This document shows positions 35,665 to 48,054 of a stretch of DNA of 64,000 nucleotides, piece by piece. Under the pieces are notes generated by a model. It saw nothing but the letters and a program-made list of their open reading frames with translations. It was not told where the DNA came from and searched no databases. The position numbers and the translations under genes were made by a program. This stretch comes from Malachius bipustulatus (taxonomy: Eukaryota > Arthropoda > Insecta > Coleoptera > Melyridae): contig OU342637.1 in assembly GCA_910589415.1 (NCBI GenBank), positions 36,796,162 to 36,860,161 of the forward strand, written 5' to 3'. How positions within the stretch are numbered: the first letter of the stretch is position 1; the number at the start of each line of letters is the position of its first letter.

Positions 35665-35870
35665 TAAACGCAGCTGGCTAGCGGATGGGACGGTAACGAC
35701 GCCGGGCCACCGTGACACGGACTTCTACGGCCGAGTATGAAGATCCTTTCTGTCAACTTTCAAGACAAACGTAGCCTGGTAGAAGAGGAAAGGTCGGAAA
35801 CTTGCCGTTCAGCGCGGAGAAGCTTTCGAACAAATTTTGAGTAAATTTTTTTTCGAGGCATTTTATTTGA

Positions 35871-35887
35871 CCCCACTCCTGACACCA
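35871..35887 (-). mobile_element. tRNA-Leu-type primer-binding-site motif
   Basis: The plus strand reads CCCCACTCCTGACACCA, identical in form to a tRNA-Leu 3' end with CCA. The minus strand is therefore TGGTGTCAGGAGTGGGG, a possible LTR-retrotransposon primer site. No LTR or gag is visible, so it could also be a tRNA-derived scrap. Confidence 0.3.
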
Positions 35888-36900
35888 ACGAAAAATCCGA
35901 AATATATCGATTGGCTCTGCAGCTCTGATCGCCATATGTATAGTTTTAGGGGTCTAAAAACCTGTTTCCAGCCCTTAAAATCATTTTGTAAAGTGGGACC
36001 TCTTATTTTTGGGCCGATTTTTTAAAAAATTTTCTGGATTACATTTCAGGCCTGGATCGCATTGTATGAGAAGATCGATTTGAATATTCGTACCGGCTTT
36101 AATAACGCGTAGCATAACTTCATCATCCATGGGAGGCGTTCGTTTGTTCCTCCCGGCGCATTACGTTATTAATAATTCTCGTTCTTTTGCACGTGAGCCG
36201 GGCGAGCGGCGCGGGGTTAGTTCGGCGGTCTAGCACGGAAATCGCGAACTTATTGTTTATCGAATACGTAATAACGGAAGTTCTCGAAAGCTTTTAATTA
36301 AGTAAATCGTTGGAAGTAATAAACGAGTTAACACTTGGGGGATTTCAGTAAAATAAGCATCCCCCGCGAGTTTATCTCGCGGAGCGTTACACCGCCCCCC
36401 CTTCTCGCTTGTAAAATAAATAAACCTCGTCTTATTTTTGTTCTTGGCGGGATCGAATCGGTTGAGTAGTCGTCTGTCTCGCTCTCCATATACTTACGTT
36501 TGTGGATATTGTGTTAGTGGTAGGAGGTAGTCCCGGGCACGAAATAAAAAACGAATTCATGGAGATTTCGAAAGTTTCCAGCGGTGAATTTTCCGAGACA
36601 CGACAATAATTCTAAGTTCCCATAAAGTAAACAGGAGAGGCAATGCAGCCGGCATATAAATACGGCCCTCCTCTATCCAGTTAACAAGGTTTGATTTGAT
36701 TTTTGGCAACCGCTTCTCCCGATAACGACGTTAAGTTGAAATATTCGCGCAGATAATGCCCTTAAAATTCACGTTGCATCCGGACCCCTCTCCAGAATCA
36801 CGGATGTCTCCCGAATGTTGCATGCATGTACAAGTACTTCTTATTTACTTGACCATAAAATATGTGAGCGATAATTAAATCAGAACGTTTGTTGTTTCAG

Positions 36901-36967
36901 GAATCGACAACTTTTGAACGTCTCTAAACAACTCGTCTCCCGGTGAAGGAGAAATCTCAACAGAAAA
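36901..36967 (+). other. Candidate small exon (possible 5' UTR exon), 67 bp
   Basis: The segment is bounded by GTTTGTTGTTTCAG immediately upstream and GTAAGTAACG immediately downstream, a good acceptor and a near-ideal donor. It contains no ATG. It lies on the same strand as the furin-like exon, 11 kb upstream, and could be a noncoding exon of that gene. A TATAAATA at 36655 lies upstream. This is inference from splice signals only. Confidence 0.25.
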
Positions 36968-37884
36968 GTAAGTAACGATCGAGTCTTTCAATAACTCTAA
37001 CCTTTATCGACGGTTACCATTAAAAAGAACAGACATCACCGCTGTTATTCTTGGGAAAGTTGGATAAGACCGAGTTACCAGAGCCGGGACCAGTTTACTA
37101 TTTGATTGCTCTGTCAGTTAGTTGCTGCGACTCTGTAAACACCACTTCGCCTCCAACTAAACCGACTCGTAGCGTAGAGAAATTCGCTCGCAGCAAGCAG
37201 ATCGCGATATTCAAATCTAATTCGACTTGATAAGACGTTTCAGACAGAACATCTCTTTGTGTTTTCGTTTATTCAAACTATGCACTTCAACCTCCCGGCA
37301 TTCGAAGAAATATGCGAGTATTACTGCAAGTGCAAAAATATCCTTCACGTGAAGCCTCGCGTACTAGATGAGAGCGATAAATCTCCACGGAACTTCTTAT
37401 GACAGGCAATCGTTGAAGATTACACCCGGGGAGCAGTTGAAGACGAACGTCTGCGCCTCGGGGAGGCGAGCTAGTCTTAAGATGAGACACTTTATGAAAG
37501 CTCTCTTTCTTGGATAAAGACGCGGCAGTCAGTCAAGATCAAGTTGAGTTGAAGCGGGCGGGCAAGAAATTATGGAACAAACGGGGAAATATTTGGATTG
37601 CTTTCCAGAATCTTCTCAATTAAAGAGGCTGAACTCGACGGTAATGACTCACCATAGAGATGGCATCATTTTTTCCAGTGCCCTCGAGCGCCAGTTTCTA
37701 GTCCGTCCACGTCCTTGGTGAGAGTGATGGAGAATGAAAACGTTGAGAGCCCTAAGAGCTAATTCTAAAAATCGTTTCTTACTGAGGAAGGTGGGAGCAT
37801 AAGAACAGTGATTAAGTGAAGCTATACCAATTTCTACAGGACCTGAAAGATCGTGCTGATATCTTTTTTAAAAAACGCTGCGCA

Positions 37885-38410
37885 ATAGAGATAGACTCTC
37901 GTGGCACTCCAGCAGAGGAAAGTATTCTTAAAAACGTGAAACGAATAGATCTTCGGAAGAAACATTTTTGTCACCGTGGTAACTCGCTTTTTGATTCCTC
38001 GACATCTCTCGAACGCTTAAGAACGTCTCCTAAAAAAGCTGTGGACCGAGGCAGACTCTCATGGTCCCTCAGCAGAGGAAAGTATTCTTAAAAACGTGAA
38101 ACGAATAGATCTTCGGAAGAAACATCTTTGTCACCGTGGTAACTCGCTTTTTGATTCCTCGACATCTCTTGAACGCTTAAGAACGTCTCCTAAAAAATCT
38201 GTGGACCGAGGCAGACTCTCATGGTCCCTCAGCAGAGGAAAGTATTCTTAAAAACGTGAAACGAATAGATCTTCGGAAGAAACATCTTTGTCGCCGTGGG
38301 CACTCGCATTCTGATTCCTGGAGATCTCTCAACCGGTTAAGAACGTACCGATCTCTTCTAAAAAATCTTGGGGAGCGGAGTAGACTCTTGTGGCACTCTA
38401 GCATGAAAGG
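37885..38410 (+). repeat. 160-bp tandem repeat, about 3 copies
   Basis: AGTATTCTTAAAAACGTGAA occurs at 37921, 38081 and 38241, exactly 160 bp apart. It is followed each time by GAATAGATCTTCGGAAGAAA. The third copy is more divergent. Open frames across it are fortuitous. Confidence 0.85.
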
Positions 38411-41149
38411 TTTCGTCAAAGATGTGAACTTTTTTGGACGAAACGTGCAACCTGGATATTGTCTCACTTAGTTGAAGGTTGCGAAAATCTGGCTACTGGC
38501 CCATATGTCTTGGTGACGAATTAGCGAAACAAGTGAGTCAAGCGAAGTTTCCTTGCATGCATACGGGAGTTTTTTTATCGATTTAACGTTTAAAATCATT
38601 ACTGCAACTACCAAATTGCTCGTACCTACTCTTACTTGCGGTAAACATTTCAACAGAACGAGTTTGAACGGAACTCATTTCCAGCGGTACATGCAACTCT
38701 CATAACAATGTAAATCACCGCGACACTGGACACGACAATCGCATTAACCATCCCTGGACGTGGCCCGTCGACGACGTGCACTCGTCGTAATTGCGCCCCG
38801 TAAGTGCGGTAAGTGCTCCCCGAAACAGATCACGCATGACTTGTCGGATTCGATCGTCTCGTCGGGACGCGACGGGAAAGGCAAGATGAAGGTGCGGCAG
38901 CGACGGAATTGGATGGGCCCGGAGCCGAGAGCCGAGACTCGGAGATTGAATAGTTGTCATGTTTAACTTCCAATCTCGGTCATATTGGTGTCAGAGCGCG
39001 GAGCATCAGCGAGTGCCGTCACGGAGCAGACAAGCGACAGGAGAGGAGATTATTGGACATCTTGTCTATCTCCCGGTCTCCGGCGGCGGTTGCAGCGGCG
39101 GATGACCTGGCAGCGTTCCCATCGTCGGATCCTCACGTCCCGGAACGGCAGGAGAGGATTTTTATTCGCACGCCGTCTCCTGCTACTTCATATACAGGGG
39201 CGGAATCGGGATATGAAACTTCTGATTGCCTTATGGTCGATTTATTTTTAGTGTTCCATGGAGCTGAGCAACCAAAACAAATCCAGCCAGATCTGAAGAC
39301 AATCAGATTGGTGGATCTTATTGGTACGTGCTTGCTCTTGAACAAATCAGCTCCATGGTAATGATAATAGCTGGTTTAATGGATGAAAGTAGACTGAAAA
39401 CAAGTTCCTCTGCGTCTTGGTACGCAGAGAAAAGACAAAAATACGTCACGTTTGAATTCCTAAGCGGTTCCAGGCATTAAGATAAACGTAATTGATTTGT
39501 TTACTTGCAAATATCCCTCTCCCTTCCCCTCCCCCTCCCGTTTGCCGTCAACTATTTAGTCCTGCGATTCGAAAGTCGTCTAGTTTTTCTATTTTGCCCT
39601 GGATCTCCTTAAAAGCATCGTATTTTATTTTCCCGTCGTTGTTTTCCGACTCATTCAGACCTCGAAAGCGCCGCCGAGATGTTTATTTGCTGTTTTTGAT
39701 GAATTCACTCATTTAGACTGTTTCTCTCTTATTTATTCGCAATCCATTAAGGAATCCCCAGAAGGGCCCCGAGAACGTTTCAAATGAATATTTACAATTT
39801 CGGCCTACATTCGGAATAATTCTGGCATTGTCGGACGCCCGACAACGTTTCAATAACGGATTGCGCGATTACAACGTGCGTCTTTCGCAAATCGATGACG
39901 CGGTGACAAGTTCTATTGTTTGTTTTTTTTTCCTGGAGGTTCGACCGGCAGGTAACCAGATAAGATCCCAATCGCTCGACCATCAGCTCTCGTAATTATG
40001 AATATTGTATGAACGAACGTATTTTATTGACATCGTCCTTTGCCTAATCTGCCCTACCTTCCTGAATCGTGATGAATGTTTTATTTAACGACCCAATACA
40101 TACGTTCTAATGGAGACATTTAAAACACGAGTACAAACGGTACAATGGCATGACAGGGCTTCATTTGGCCCTCTCCTTGTACCCACTAGACGGCTAAAAT
40201 GCTTCCTTTACAATACTAATTCATCATCGTTCGACACGCGAAAGAAAAATAAGAACCGGCGGACGCACGTACCGTTCGAACTCGAACTTTGCCCCGGAGA
40301 CCTATTTCGTGCATGAGCTTTCACTACTTACTGGGACTGATTGATTTTCTTTTAATCGTAACCAGAAATGCTTTTCGAAAAAACCTCGGTGAAGAAGAAC
40401 TGATTGATTGCAAAGAGAAGTGAAATTGGGTGGATCACATACCGAGGCATTCTTAGAGAATCACCACGTTCACACGGTAACCGGGCATCTTTCACTTTCA
40501 GTCGAAGAACCATTTCAAGATCGTCACGAGCGACGAGTAATCGAAGCAATTTAATTTCTTCACTGCTGCTAGCTTTAACTGCAGTTATTACTGTTCAAAT
40601 TATTATGATGGAGTGTCTGCCAAAATGTGTCTACAGGATAAAGCTTATTGCGAAAGATAAAAGTAAAATTGCCTGTCTCAGACCTCAAAGGAATAGCGAG
40701 AGAAATTTATTCCAAATGGCTGCTGACCAAGACTGACGATTCAAGCTGGTTGAGAGATGGCTTGTTTGGGACCAGGTGAACCGGCGTGACCAACAACCGC
40801 ACGCAGTTTTTCTGCTTCCCCATCATCACTTTAGCGATGACCTCACTTTTTGGATCACTATTGTGGCTAAAAAATGAAACCTTTTTCAGAGTTGGAATCG
40901 GGTCAGCTGCAGAAGAATGAGGAAAATACACGGGAAACATTCCCAAATTCTGGGTGTTCCGACTCGATAGGGATATGGCCTCGGATGTGGTCATGCACGA
41001 ACACGTCAAAGAAGTGACTAAGAAGGATGACTGAAGAGGTGGCAACATCAAAAATATTGTATGCCGCCAGCTTTGTTAAAGGTTTAGACTGGCAGTAAGG
41101 GAACAAGAGCGTATTGAACTTTAGGGAGTAGCGCACTTCCCCTCCCCAT
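38411..41149. other. Noncoding stretch with one LTR-leader-like motif
   Basis: TGGTGTCAGAGCGCGG near 38987 (+) resembles the start of a tRNA-Leu-type primer site. It is followed by a 135-codon arginine/serine/alanine-rich frame (38954-39361) without a recognised domain, so a decayed gag is possible but unproven. The rest shows no supported gene. Confidence 0.3.
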
Positions 41150-41810
41150 CTCTCTTGAACTACTGCCAGAGGATTGGAACAAGAGATACACCGGTACCAA
41201 GAAAGGGGAAGCGAGAGAAAAACTATTTGACAAGAAAGGGGAACGGAAGCAAAATGATGCATGAAGGATAAAAGCAATCCTCAAGGAGAAGATTTTAAAG
41301 CGTTTACTGCTGGTAGTGTCATCCAAAAGTAGCAGATTCCCCGGAGCGTACGGTTTTTGCCTGCTCGTGATGTTGAATTGAACTAGTGGAGCTAAAAGCG
41401 CGGTTAGGGAGGAGTTGACTTGACAGTCGAAAATATGGAGGGGCTGCTGATGGAAAGCGAGAAGAAGAAGCTGCCAAGAAAGGGGAAGGGAGAGAAAAAC
41501 TATTTGTTGAATGGCAAGGAGGGTGGAATGGAAACAAAAGATGCTGGCCGCACAACGAAATCCCCAACGTGAAGATTCTAAAGCGTAGGATTATTGCGTC
41601 TAGTAGTACCATACAAAAAGGACAAACTCCCCGGACATACGGTTTTTGCCTGATAAAGATGTTGAAGAGAACGAAGGGAGCTAAAAGGGAGATTGGGGAG
41701 GAGTTGACTGTCAATAATATGGAAAGGCTGCTGGTGGAAAGGGAAGAGAACCTGGAAAAAAGCCACGGAAGAAGAGACAAAATGTGTGCAACGGTTTTGT
41801 TGAGGATGAA
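41150..41810 (+). repeat. ~284-bp tandem repeat, about 2.3 copies
   Basis: GAAGATT(T/C)TAAAGCG occurs near 41288 and 41572. Each is followed by CGGTTTTTGCCTG, a GGAGCTAAAAG block, GGAGGAGTTGACT and AATATGGA. AAGAAAGGGGAA plus GAGAAAAACTATTTG occurs near 41200 and 41475. The plus frame 41569-41856 is rich in K, R and E and resembles a coiled coil (NNMERLLVEREENLEKSHGR). The other copy has stops, so a coding origin is only possible. Confidence 0.65.
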
Positions 41811-43189
41811 GGGGTTTTGGTGGGTAAATATTCTGGATATTGAAGAGCGCGGTTAAAGATTTTCCTCTTCAACCCCAAAAAAGAGAGAGACATGTTCTCC
41901 GTTGTAGAAGTCTAATCAATTGAATCAATCCGCTCGATATTTCTGACAGTTTCTTTGTTAACCTGTGGCGTGCACTTGAATTTTCTGCCGAGCACACAAT
42001 TAGACGATCGTCTGCTACCCTTCTAGCTGACGCTGGTGCAGATGCACTAAAAGTATAACGTTTTCTCGACAATTTTCTCGTTCCTGTCCTGGAAGTTTAT
42101 ACTCTCACCGTATTGCTTCACCTCTAAGAGCGCAATAAATGGTGTTAATTGAAAAAAAATCTATTTCCAATCAAAGAAGTAAAACGCAATCAGCGCTTTG
42201 ACGTGCAATTTTAAATTATTCATCCTCTCTCGCTGCTTGTGCAATCCAAAGCGAAAGAATGAAGCCTCCTCGTGCAGGCTTACGTAGAAGGTACGTGACG
42301 TACCTCAGCAGCGGTCTATACAAAAATCCACTTCGACAAGAATAATAACGTGCCCGCGTTATTAAAATCGTGTCTTCTAATATAAAATACAATCGACTAC
42401 TCGTTCCTCGTGCATTTCTTAAAAGGAAACCATGTCGTAAAGCCTCCATTGAACAGGAATTCGATATTAATTTTTCCCATGTTATAATAAAAGCAGTTCG
42501 TTTTAATGGAAACCCGTCCCCCGGAACCGGTTCCCGCGCATTCAGACTCGCGGTCCCCCATTTTCTGACGTCTAATTACTTTTTTTCGCTCGTAATTTCG
42601 GCACTGATTTGAAATTTTGCGTCACGGAATTGACGGTTTTCCCCGTGACGGGTTTCCACCGATAAGTCGATTTAGAGGAATTAATTAAGCAATTTTTTGT
42701 CGCTTTCATCGCTAGAACTCTGATGGGAGTAGGTTTAATAAAACGCCGAGCCGCTTATCTTGTTTACCGTGACCTTGACCGTGATAACGGGGACATAAAA
42801 ATCGGAATCGAAACGGTAAACAATAAAAAAATATAAACAAAAACGACGAAATTGCTTGAAAGTTCAACTCCTTCTGTTTTTGGGTTCGGTAGGTAACAGA
42901 AGAAGAAAAATGCCGCAATTGCAAGAAAAAATGATGAGCAATGCAGTTCCGAAAAAAAGACTTGACCTAGGTGCATTTCGTTCGTTAACCTGTAGGCACC
43001 TAGTCCTCTGTTTGGCCCTTGGTGTGTTCTCTCGAGTAGTTAAACCCCTATCCCCTACCCCTACCCTTGCTTGGAAGATGTTCTTTCCAAAGAATGGGTG
43101 GTCTGAGCAGAGACAACTGCTGGGAGTATTTAGCCTATTCGGGATTCTCCATGTTTCTGGTCTAACCTGACTGTAGCTCACTAGGGTTG

Positions 43190-43590
43190 AATTCGGGAGT
43201 ACATCTCCTGGTAATCACCGGACTTGTTTGGTAGTCTCTAGGACAAGAACAACAAGGTCTTTGATGCAGTGAAGTTGCCATTAGTCGCTTGGTGTGCACA
43301 ACCCCTTCCCACCATACTACCAACTAACTAACTCCTCTTTCAATTAGTCATGGTGTCGTCTTGAAAGGTGGAAGAACCATTAAAATAGTCACCAGGCAAC
43401 TTGCATAGACCAAGAGGCGGTCGTGTTAAAGTTTGCCTTGTTATGGTGTACCTCAGGGATCTATTCTTGGACCTGTGGTGCTTCCGCTATTCCAGGCGTG
43501 CTCGCGTGTTTTGATGCACACAATTAAAACACATCATCTGTCGATCTGATGATGACGTTATATTGAAGTTGACCGTGAGCCGGTTTTTTT
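43190..43590 (+). pseudogene. LINE reverse-transcriptase relic with frameshifts
   Basis: Three RT blocks occur in the right order. KVFDAVKLPLVAW at about 43254 corresponds to the '(S)KAFD.V.H..L' box. YGVPQGSILGP at 43442 is the diagnostic 'GVPQGSILGPLLF' box of CR1/jockey LINEs. SDDDVILK at about 43545 corresponds to the catalytic 'YADDT.L' box with its first residues changed. The second block is in a different frame from the first and third, so there are at least two frameshifts. The fragment covers the palm region only and is inactive. It is unrelated in position to the LINE at base 1. Confidence 0.7.
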
Positions 43591-43726
43591 TTTATAAATG
43601 AGATGATGAAACCTCCGCTCTGACAGAGACAATTACTACAAAAGTTAGTTATCGGGAGAGTGGAAACGGGACTTTACCTTTTCATCGCTTTATTCGTTCG
43701 CAGGAGACGTTCTTATCTAGTTTGGA

Positions 43727-43727
<1 letters not shown>

Positions 43728-43759
<32 letters not shown>
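43728..43759 (+). repeat. (TTA)n microsatellite
   Basis: About ten TTA units. The stretch upstream contains the LINE RT relic, so this could be a remnant LINE tail, but no polyadenylation signal precedes it. Confidence 0.7.
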
Positions 43760-44370
43760 GTTCTCTAAGAATCTCTCATAATACCAAGATCTGGGTTTTG
43801 ATGAGCGTTCAAACAATTTACTCTAATAAAGGAGGGGAAGTTCTATTGTGTTGTGTGTTTCGTCCCGGCAACTCTGCAAGACGGAACAATGAACGCTGGC
43901 AGTTAAATTAGAACAGGTGACTTGGAGACTGCTGCATTAATTTTATCGCGCCATCTTTATCGAAATAATGGTAATAATGATAATAGTAATAATTATTGCT
44001 GCGAAATATAATTCAAGACAGATGTTGGGTGCTGGCTGATTTAGACACCCACCCAATACAATCAAGTCGGAATTTCATAAAGTACATATTTCTGAAGGTA
44101 TGTGCAATAATATTAATTATTTCCCTAAACTTTATAAAGAAGGTTGATTACTGTTAGCGAGCGCCGTTACAAGAAACACGATTAAGAATGTAATAAGGCC
44201 AGGATTTAATAAGCTCCTATTCCGTGGGAGTAGTTTTTTTGCAACTTCATAGAGGGTTTTTCATTGCGCCAGTGTATATTTATCATGATCGCTGCATTAC
44301 TAATTAAATACCGTTCACTACTCTTACATTTACAGTTATTTAAAGAGAGCTGGAGAGAAAATTTTTATTA

Positions 44371-44387
44371 TCCCACTTCTGACACCA
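44371..44387 (-). mobile_element. tRNA-Leu primer-binding-site motif next to the 474-bp array
   Basis: The plus strand reads TCCCACTTCTGACACCA, the expected 3' end of an animal tRNA-Leu including CCA. The minus strand TGGTGTCAGAAGTGGGA is preceded by CGTAACAT, so it looks like an LTR end (..CA) plus primer site. The shared string GACACCAATGTTACGT also occurs at about 63272. No LTR retrotransposon body was found beside it. Confidence 0.4.
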
Positions 44388-44399
44388 ATGTTACGTTCT

Positions 44400-46490
44400 T
44401 CAGTCAGGGTTGGTAGATATCTCGAAAACAGGGACAGCTACAGAAAAACCGCTTACAGTTCCGAATTGCGCACACTTTCTATCATCGTCTGTCGTGGAAT
44501 TTTTATTAAAATCGATGAGAATTTTTTTAGAAAAATTTGAATTAACCTCGGTAGAAATTTTCTTGAAAAAATCTCGAACACGGGGAGAGCTACTGAAGAA
44601 CCGATTACAGTTCTGAACTTCTCGTCCTTTCTATCGTCTGACGGGTGATTTTTTATCAAAATCGAAGAGAAAATTTTTTTCGAAAAATTTTTGAAAAAGC
44701 TGAAATTTTTCTTGAAAAATCGATATCTTCAGAATGGGGCGTAATTTTTTGTGATCACAGCCGACCACCATTCGAGTCGGAAAAACAATCCAGTTGAAGC
44801 GTGAAGTCCTCACTTTTCTCGCAAAATCGAGAACAAAAATTTTGAAAAACTGAAAAAATTGCCAATTTTCAACTTTAAACGGTCATATCTCAAGAACGGG
44901 AGCTCGCAGGATAAAACGGCTTTCGGTTTCGGAATTGCCATGGTCTGGCACGTCAATTGGCAATTTTTTAAAGGGCCGCAGTTATTGTCGTTTTGCAAAA
45001 TTCGACTTTTTAAAACCTTCACCCGGAAAATGATCTTTTCCGTGTATCTCGAAGACGGGGAGAGCTATTGAAGAACCGATTACAGCTCTGAACTTCTCGT
45101 CCTTTCTATCGTCTGACGGGTGATTTTTATCAAAATCGAAGAGAAAATTTTTTTTCGAAAAATTTTGACAAGCTTGAAATTTTCTTGAAAAATCGATATC
45201 TTCAGAATGGGGCGTAATTTTTTGTGATCACAGTCGACTACCATTCGAGTCGGAAAAACAATCCAGTTGAAGCGTGAAGTCCTCACTTTTCTCGCAAAAT
45301 CGAGAACAAAAATTTTGAAAAACTGAAAAATGTGCCAATTTTCAAATTTTAACGGTCATATCTCGAGAACGCGAGCTCGCAGGATAAAACGGCTTTCGAT
45401 TTCGGAATTGCCATAGTCTGGCACGTCCATTGACAAATTTTCAAAGCGCCGCAGTTATTGTCGTTTTGAAAAATTCGACTTTTTAAAACCTTCACCCGGA
45501 AAATGATCTTTTTCGTGTATCTCGAAAACGGGGAGAGCTACTGAAGAACCGATTACAGCTCTGAACTTCTCGTCCTTTCAATCATCTGACGGGTGATTTT
45601 TATCAAAATCGAAGAGAAATTTTTTTTTCCGAAAAATTTTGAAAAAGCTTGAAATTTTCTTGAAAAATCGATATCTTCAGAATGGGGCGTAATTTTTTGT
45701 GATCACAGTCGACTACCATTCGAGTAGGAAAAACAATCCAGTTGAAGCGTGAAGTCCTCACTTTTCTCGCAAAATCGAGAACAAAAATTTTGAAAAACTG
45801 AAAAAATTGCCAATTTTCAACTTTAAACGGTCATATCTCGAGAACGCGAGCTCGCAGGATAAAACGGCTTTCGGTTTCGGAATTGCCATAGTCTGGCACG
45901 TCCATTGGCAAGCTTTCAAAGCGCCGCAGTTATTGTCGTTTTGAAAAATTCCACTTTTTAAAACCTTCACCCGGAAAATGATATTTTCCTGTATCTCGAA
46001 AACGGGGAGAGCTACTGAAGAACCGATTACAGTTCTGAACTTCTCGTCCTTTTTATCGTCTGACGGGTGATTTTTATCAAAATCGAAGAGAAAATTTTTT
46101 TTCAAAAAATTTGAGATTGGCTTGAAATTTTCTTCAAAAATCGATATCTTCAGAATGGGACGTAATTTTTTGTGACCACAGCCGACCGCCATTCGAGTCG
46201 GAAAAACAATCCAGTTGAAGCGTGAAGTCCTCACTTTTCTCTCAAAAACGAGAACAAAAATTTTGAAAAACTGAAAAATTGCCAATTTTCAACTTTGAAC
46301 TATCATATCTCGAGAACGCGAGCTCGTAGGATTCGTAGGAAAGCGCCTTTCAGTTTCGGAATTGCCATCAAAATATTGAGCGTGCCAAAGAAACGCTTTG
46401 AAAAAATCGACAAAATAAACCTCCACCCGGAAAATTATCTTTACATTACCGTGACATTACGAACTGTACATTTTGACGAAATAGTCTCTT
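44400..46490 (+). repeat. ~474-bp tandem repeat, about 4.4 copies
   Basis: GGGGAGAGCTA recurs at about 44581, 45057, 45531 and 46004, giving a period of 473-475 bp. Within each unit are ATCGATATCTTCAGAATGGG, GGAAAAACAATCCAGTTGAA, GGTCATATCTC(G/A)AGAACG and AAAACCTTCACCCGGAAAAT. Copies 2-4 are about 95% alike by eye. The last copy diverges and stops near 46490. Minus-strand frames with repeated RTSRFNWIVFPTRM words are artefacts of the repeat. Confidence 0.92.
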
Positions 46491-48054
46491 AAAATCGACT
46501 CAAATTGGATTTGTTTAAACGCCGATTTGAAAATATTAAATTAGAGGAATTTAAACGTGTTTCCTATCGTTAAAACCATCATCAGAGCTTCAGAACTGTG
46601 AAATTTCTAAAACCAAAAATTACTGCAAAGTGGCGTAAAATTTTTATTTGTGGTCACAACTCTTCTCAATTTTATTCCGTTAGTTTCTTTAAATGTTTTA
46701 ACATTTTTTTCCACAAATTTGGTCTGAAAAATTTACCCTTAATAAAAATATAAGAACAATATCAATGGGGGATTTTTTTCATGCATGTGCAAAAGGGGGC
46801 TCATAAGGTCAAAACGTCACCCTCTGTGCGCAAGATATCCTCAACTCTCTCAGTAAGTTGGAGGAAAGCCATCTCGGTAGATATGTTGCCCAAGAACTCC
46901 TGCGCAGGAGCAGTAGGACCAGGATCTCCCCAAGATCCCCAAAAGGGATTCAGGAATTTGATCCAAAACTGACTCCTGACTAATTTCTTTCCATTTTCTG
47001 GGTATTTGACGTTGTTTTTTTTTTGAAAACTGGTTCAAGGAGGGCTGTTTGGGGAAAATTTATGACAGTGGGGGTCTTACCTAGTCCATGTGACTTTTTA
47101 TTCGAAACTTTAAAGGCACTCCTGAGTAATTACCTTGGGTGATGTGGAGAGGAGTATGGGCATGCGTTTTGGCTGCCTGGGGTGCATCCTATGACGCAAG
47201 CCCAACTCACCGTGCATTTTTTCTTTCATTGTTTTTCTCACTATTAAGTGACTAAGGTTGTGCTGTGTGTTAGCAAGATACATTGCACTGAAGAGTGCCA
47301 ATTAGGACGAAACACAAGTACAATTTCCACCCCTGACTCACACCATGACATCAATAATGAATGGCATATTGTTTTGCGATATGTCGTTCACCTTTTGTCA
47401 AATCTTAAGTCAGTCGTACTTAACAGATGGAAAACCAAAAAATTTGACCCTACTGTTTGCTTTGTCTCCGTCTATGACACAACTACCTAATTGCCAGTTT
47501 CTCGTACTTGTAGATAATTATTATCAACAACGACCTTCAAGTTTGGGGAACTTTTTAATTATAGAATTACCCGTCCTCCTTCTCATTAATTCCATTGTAA
47601 AATTGATTCAGCAGAATCCTTCCAAGTATTTGCTTCTTTATCTTTATGGATGCATGTGTGCGAGATAAACAGAAGGCTTCGCGGAAACAAAAAAAGATTA
47701 ATTATTATCAAACAAACAAGACGTGCTTTGAATAATTGTAAATTTCACGATAATGTGCATTAATTAAGTGCTTGTTTAGCGATTGTGTGGTAATAATAAG
47801 GACGCTCGATTTACTTACTTATTGCAGCGTTTACAAATTACCGAACGATAAGGAATAATAATAATTATCGAGCCCATTACCTATATTTACCATTACTACG
47901 AGTATAGTCCCTAATTAATAAAACATACAACATAAAACCGACAACAATGCCTACAAAATAAATAATAAATAATACATAATTCAATCTATCGCCAGACGAT
48001 TGATTAGTGATCATACAAACACAAACGATTAACACACTTTCTGTTATTTTTCAG
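46491..48054. other. Noncoding stretch upstream of the furin-like exon
   Basis: AT-rich at 47680-48050, with no supported gene. Presumed intron or upstream flank of the furin-like gene. Confidence 0.4.

Noticed and set aside
38954..39361. Secure gag gene after a primer-site-like motif
   Set aside because: The frame is arginine/serine/alanine-rich with no zinc knuckle or capsid motif, so only a possible decayed gag is noted.
43036..43072. Telomere-like CCCTA repeats (CCCCTATCCCCTACCCCTAC)
   Set aside because: Only a few irregular units are present, and they are not the insect TTAGG repeat.
44453..46285. Minus-strand frames up to 175 codons in the 474-bp array
   Set aside because: The repeated RTSRFNWIVFPTRM and HKKLRPILKISIF words simply follow the repeat unit.
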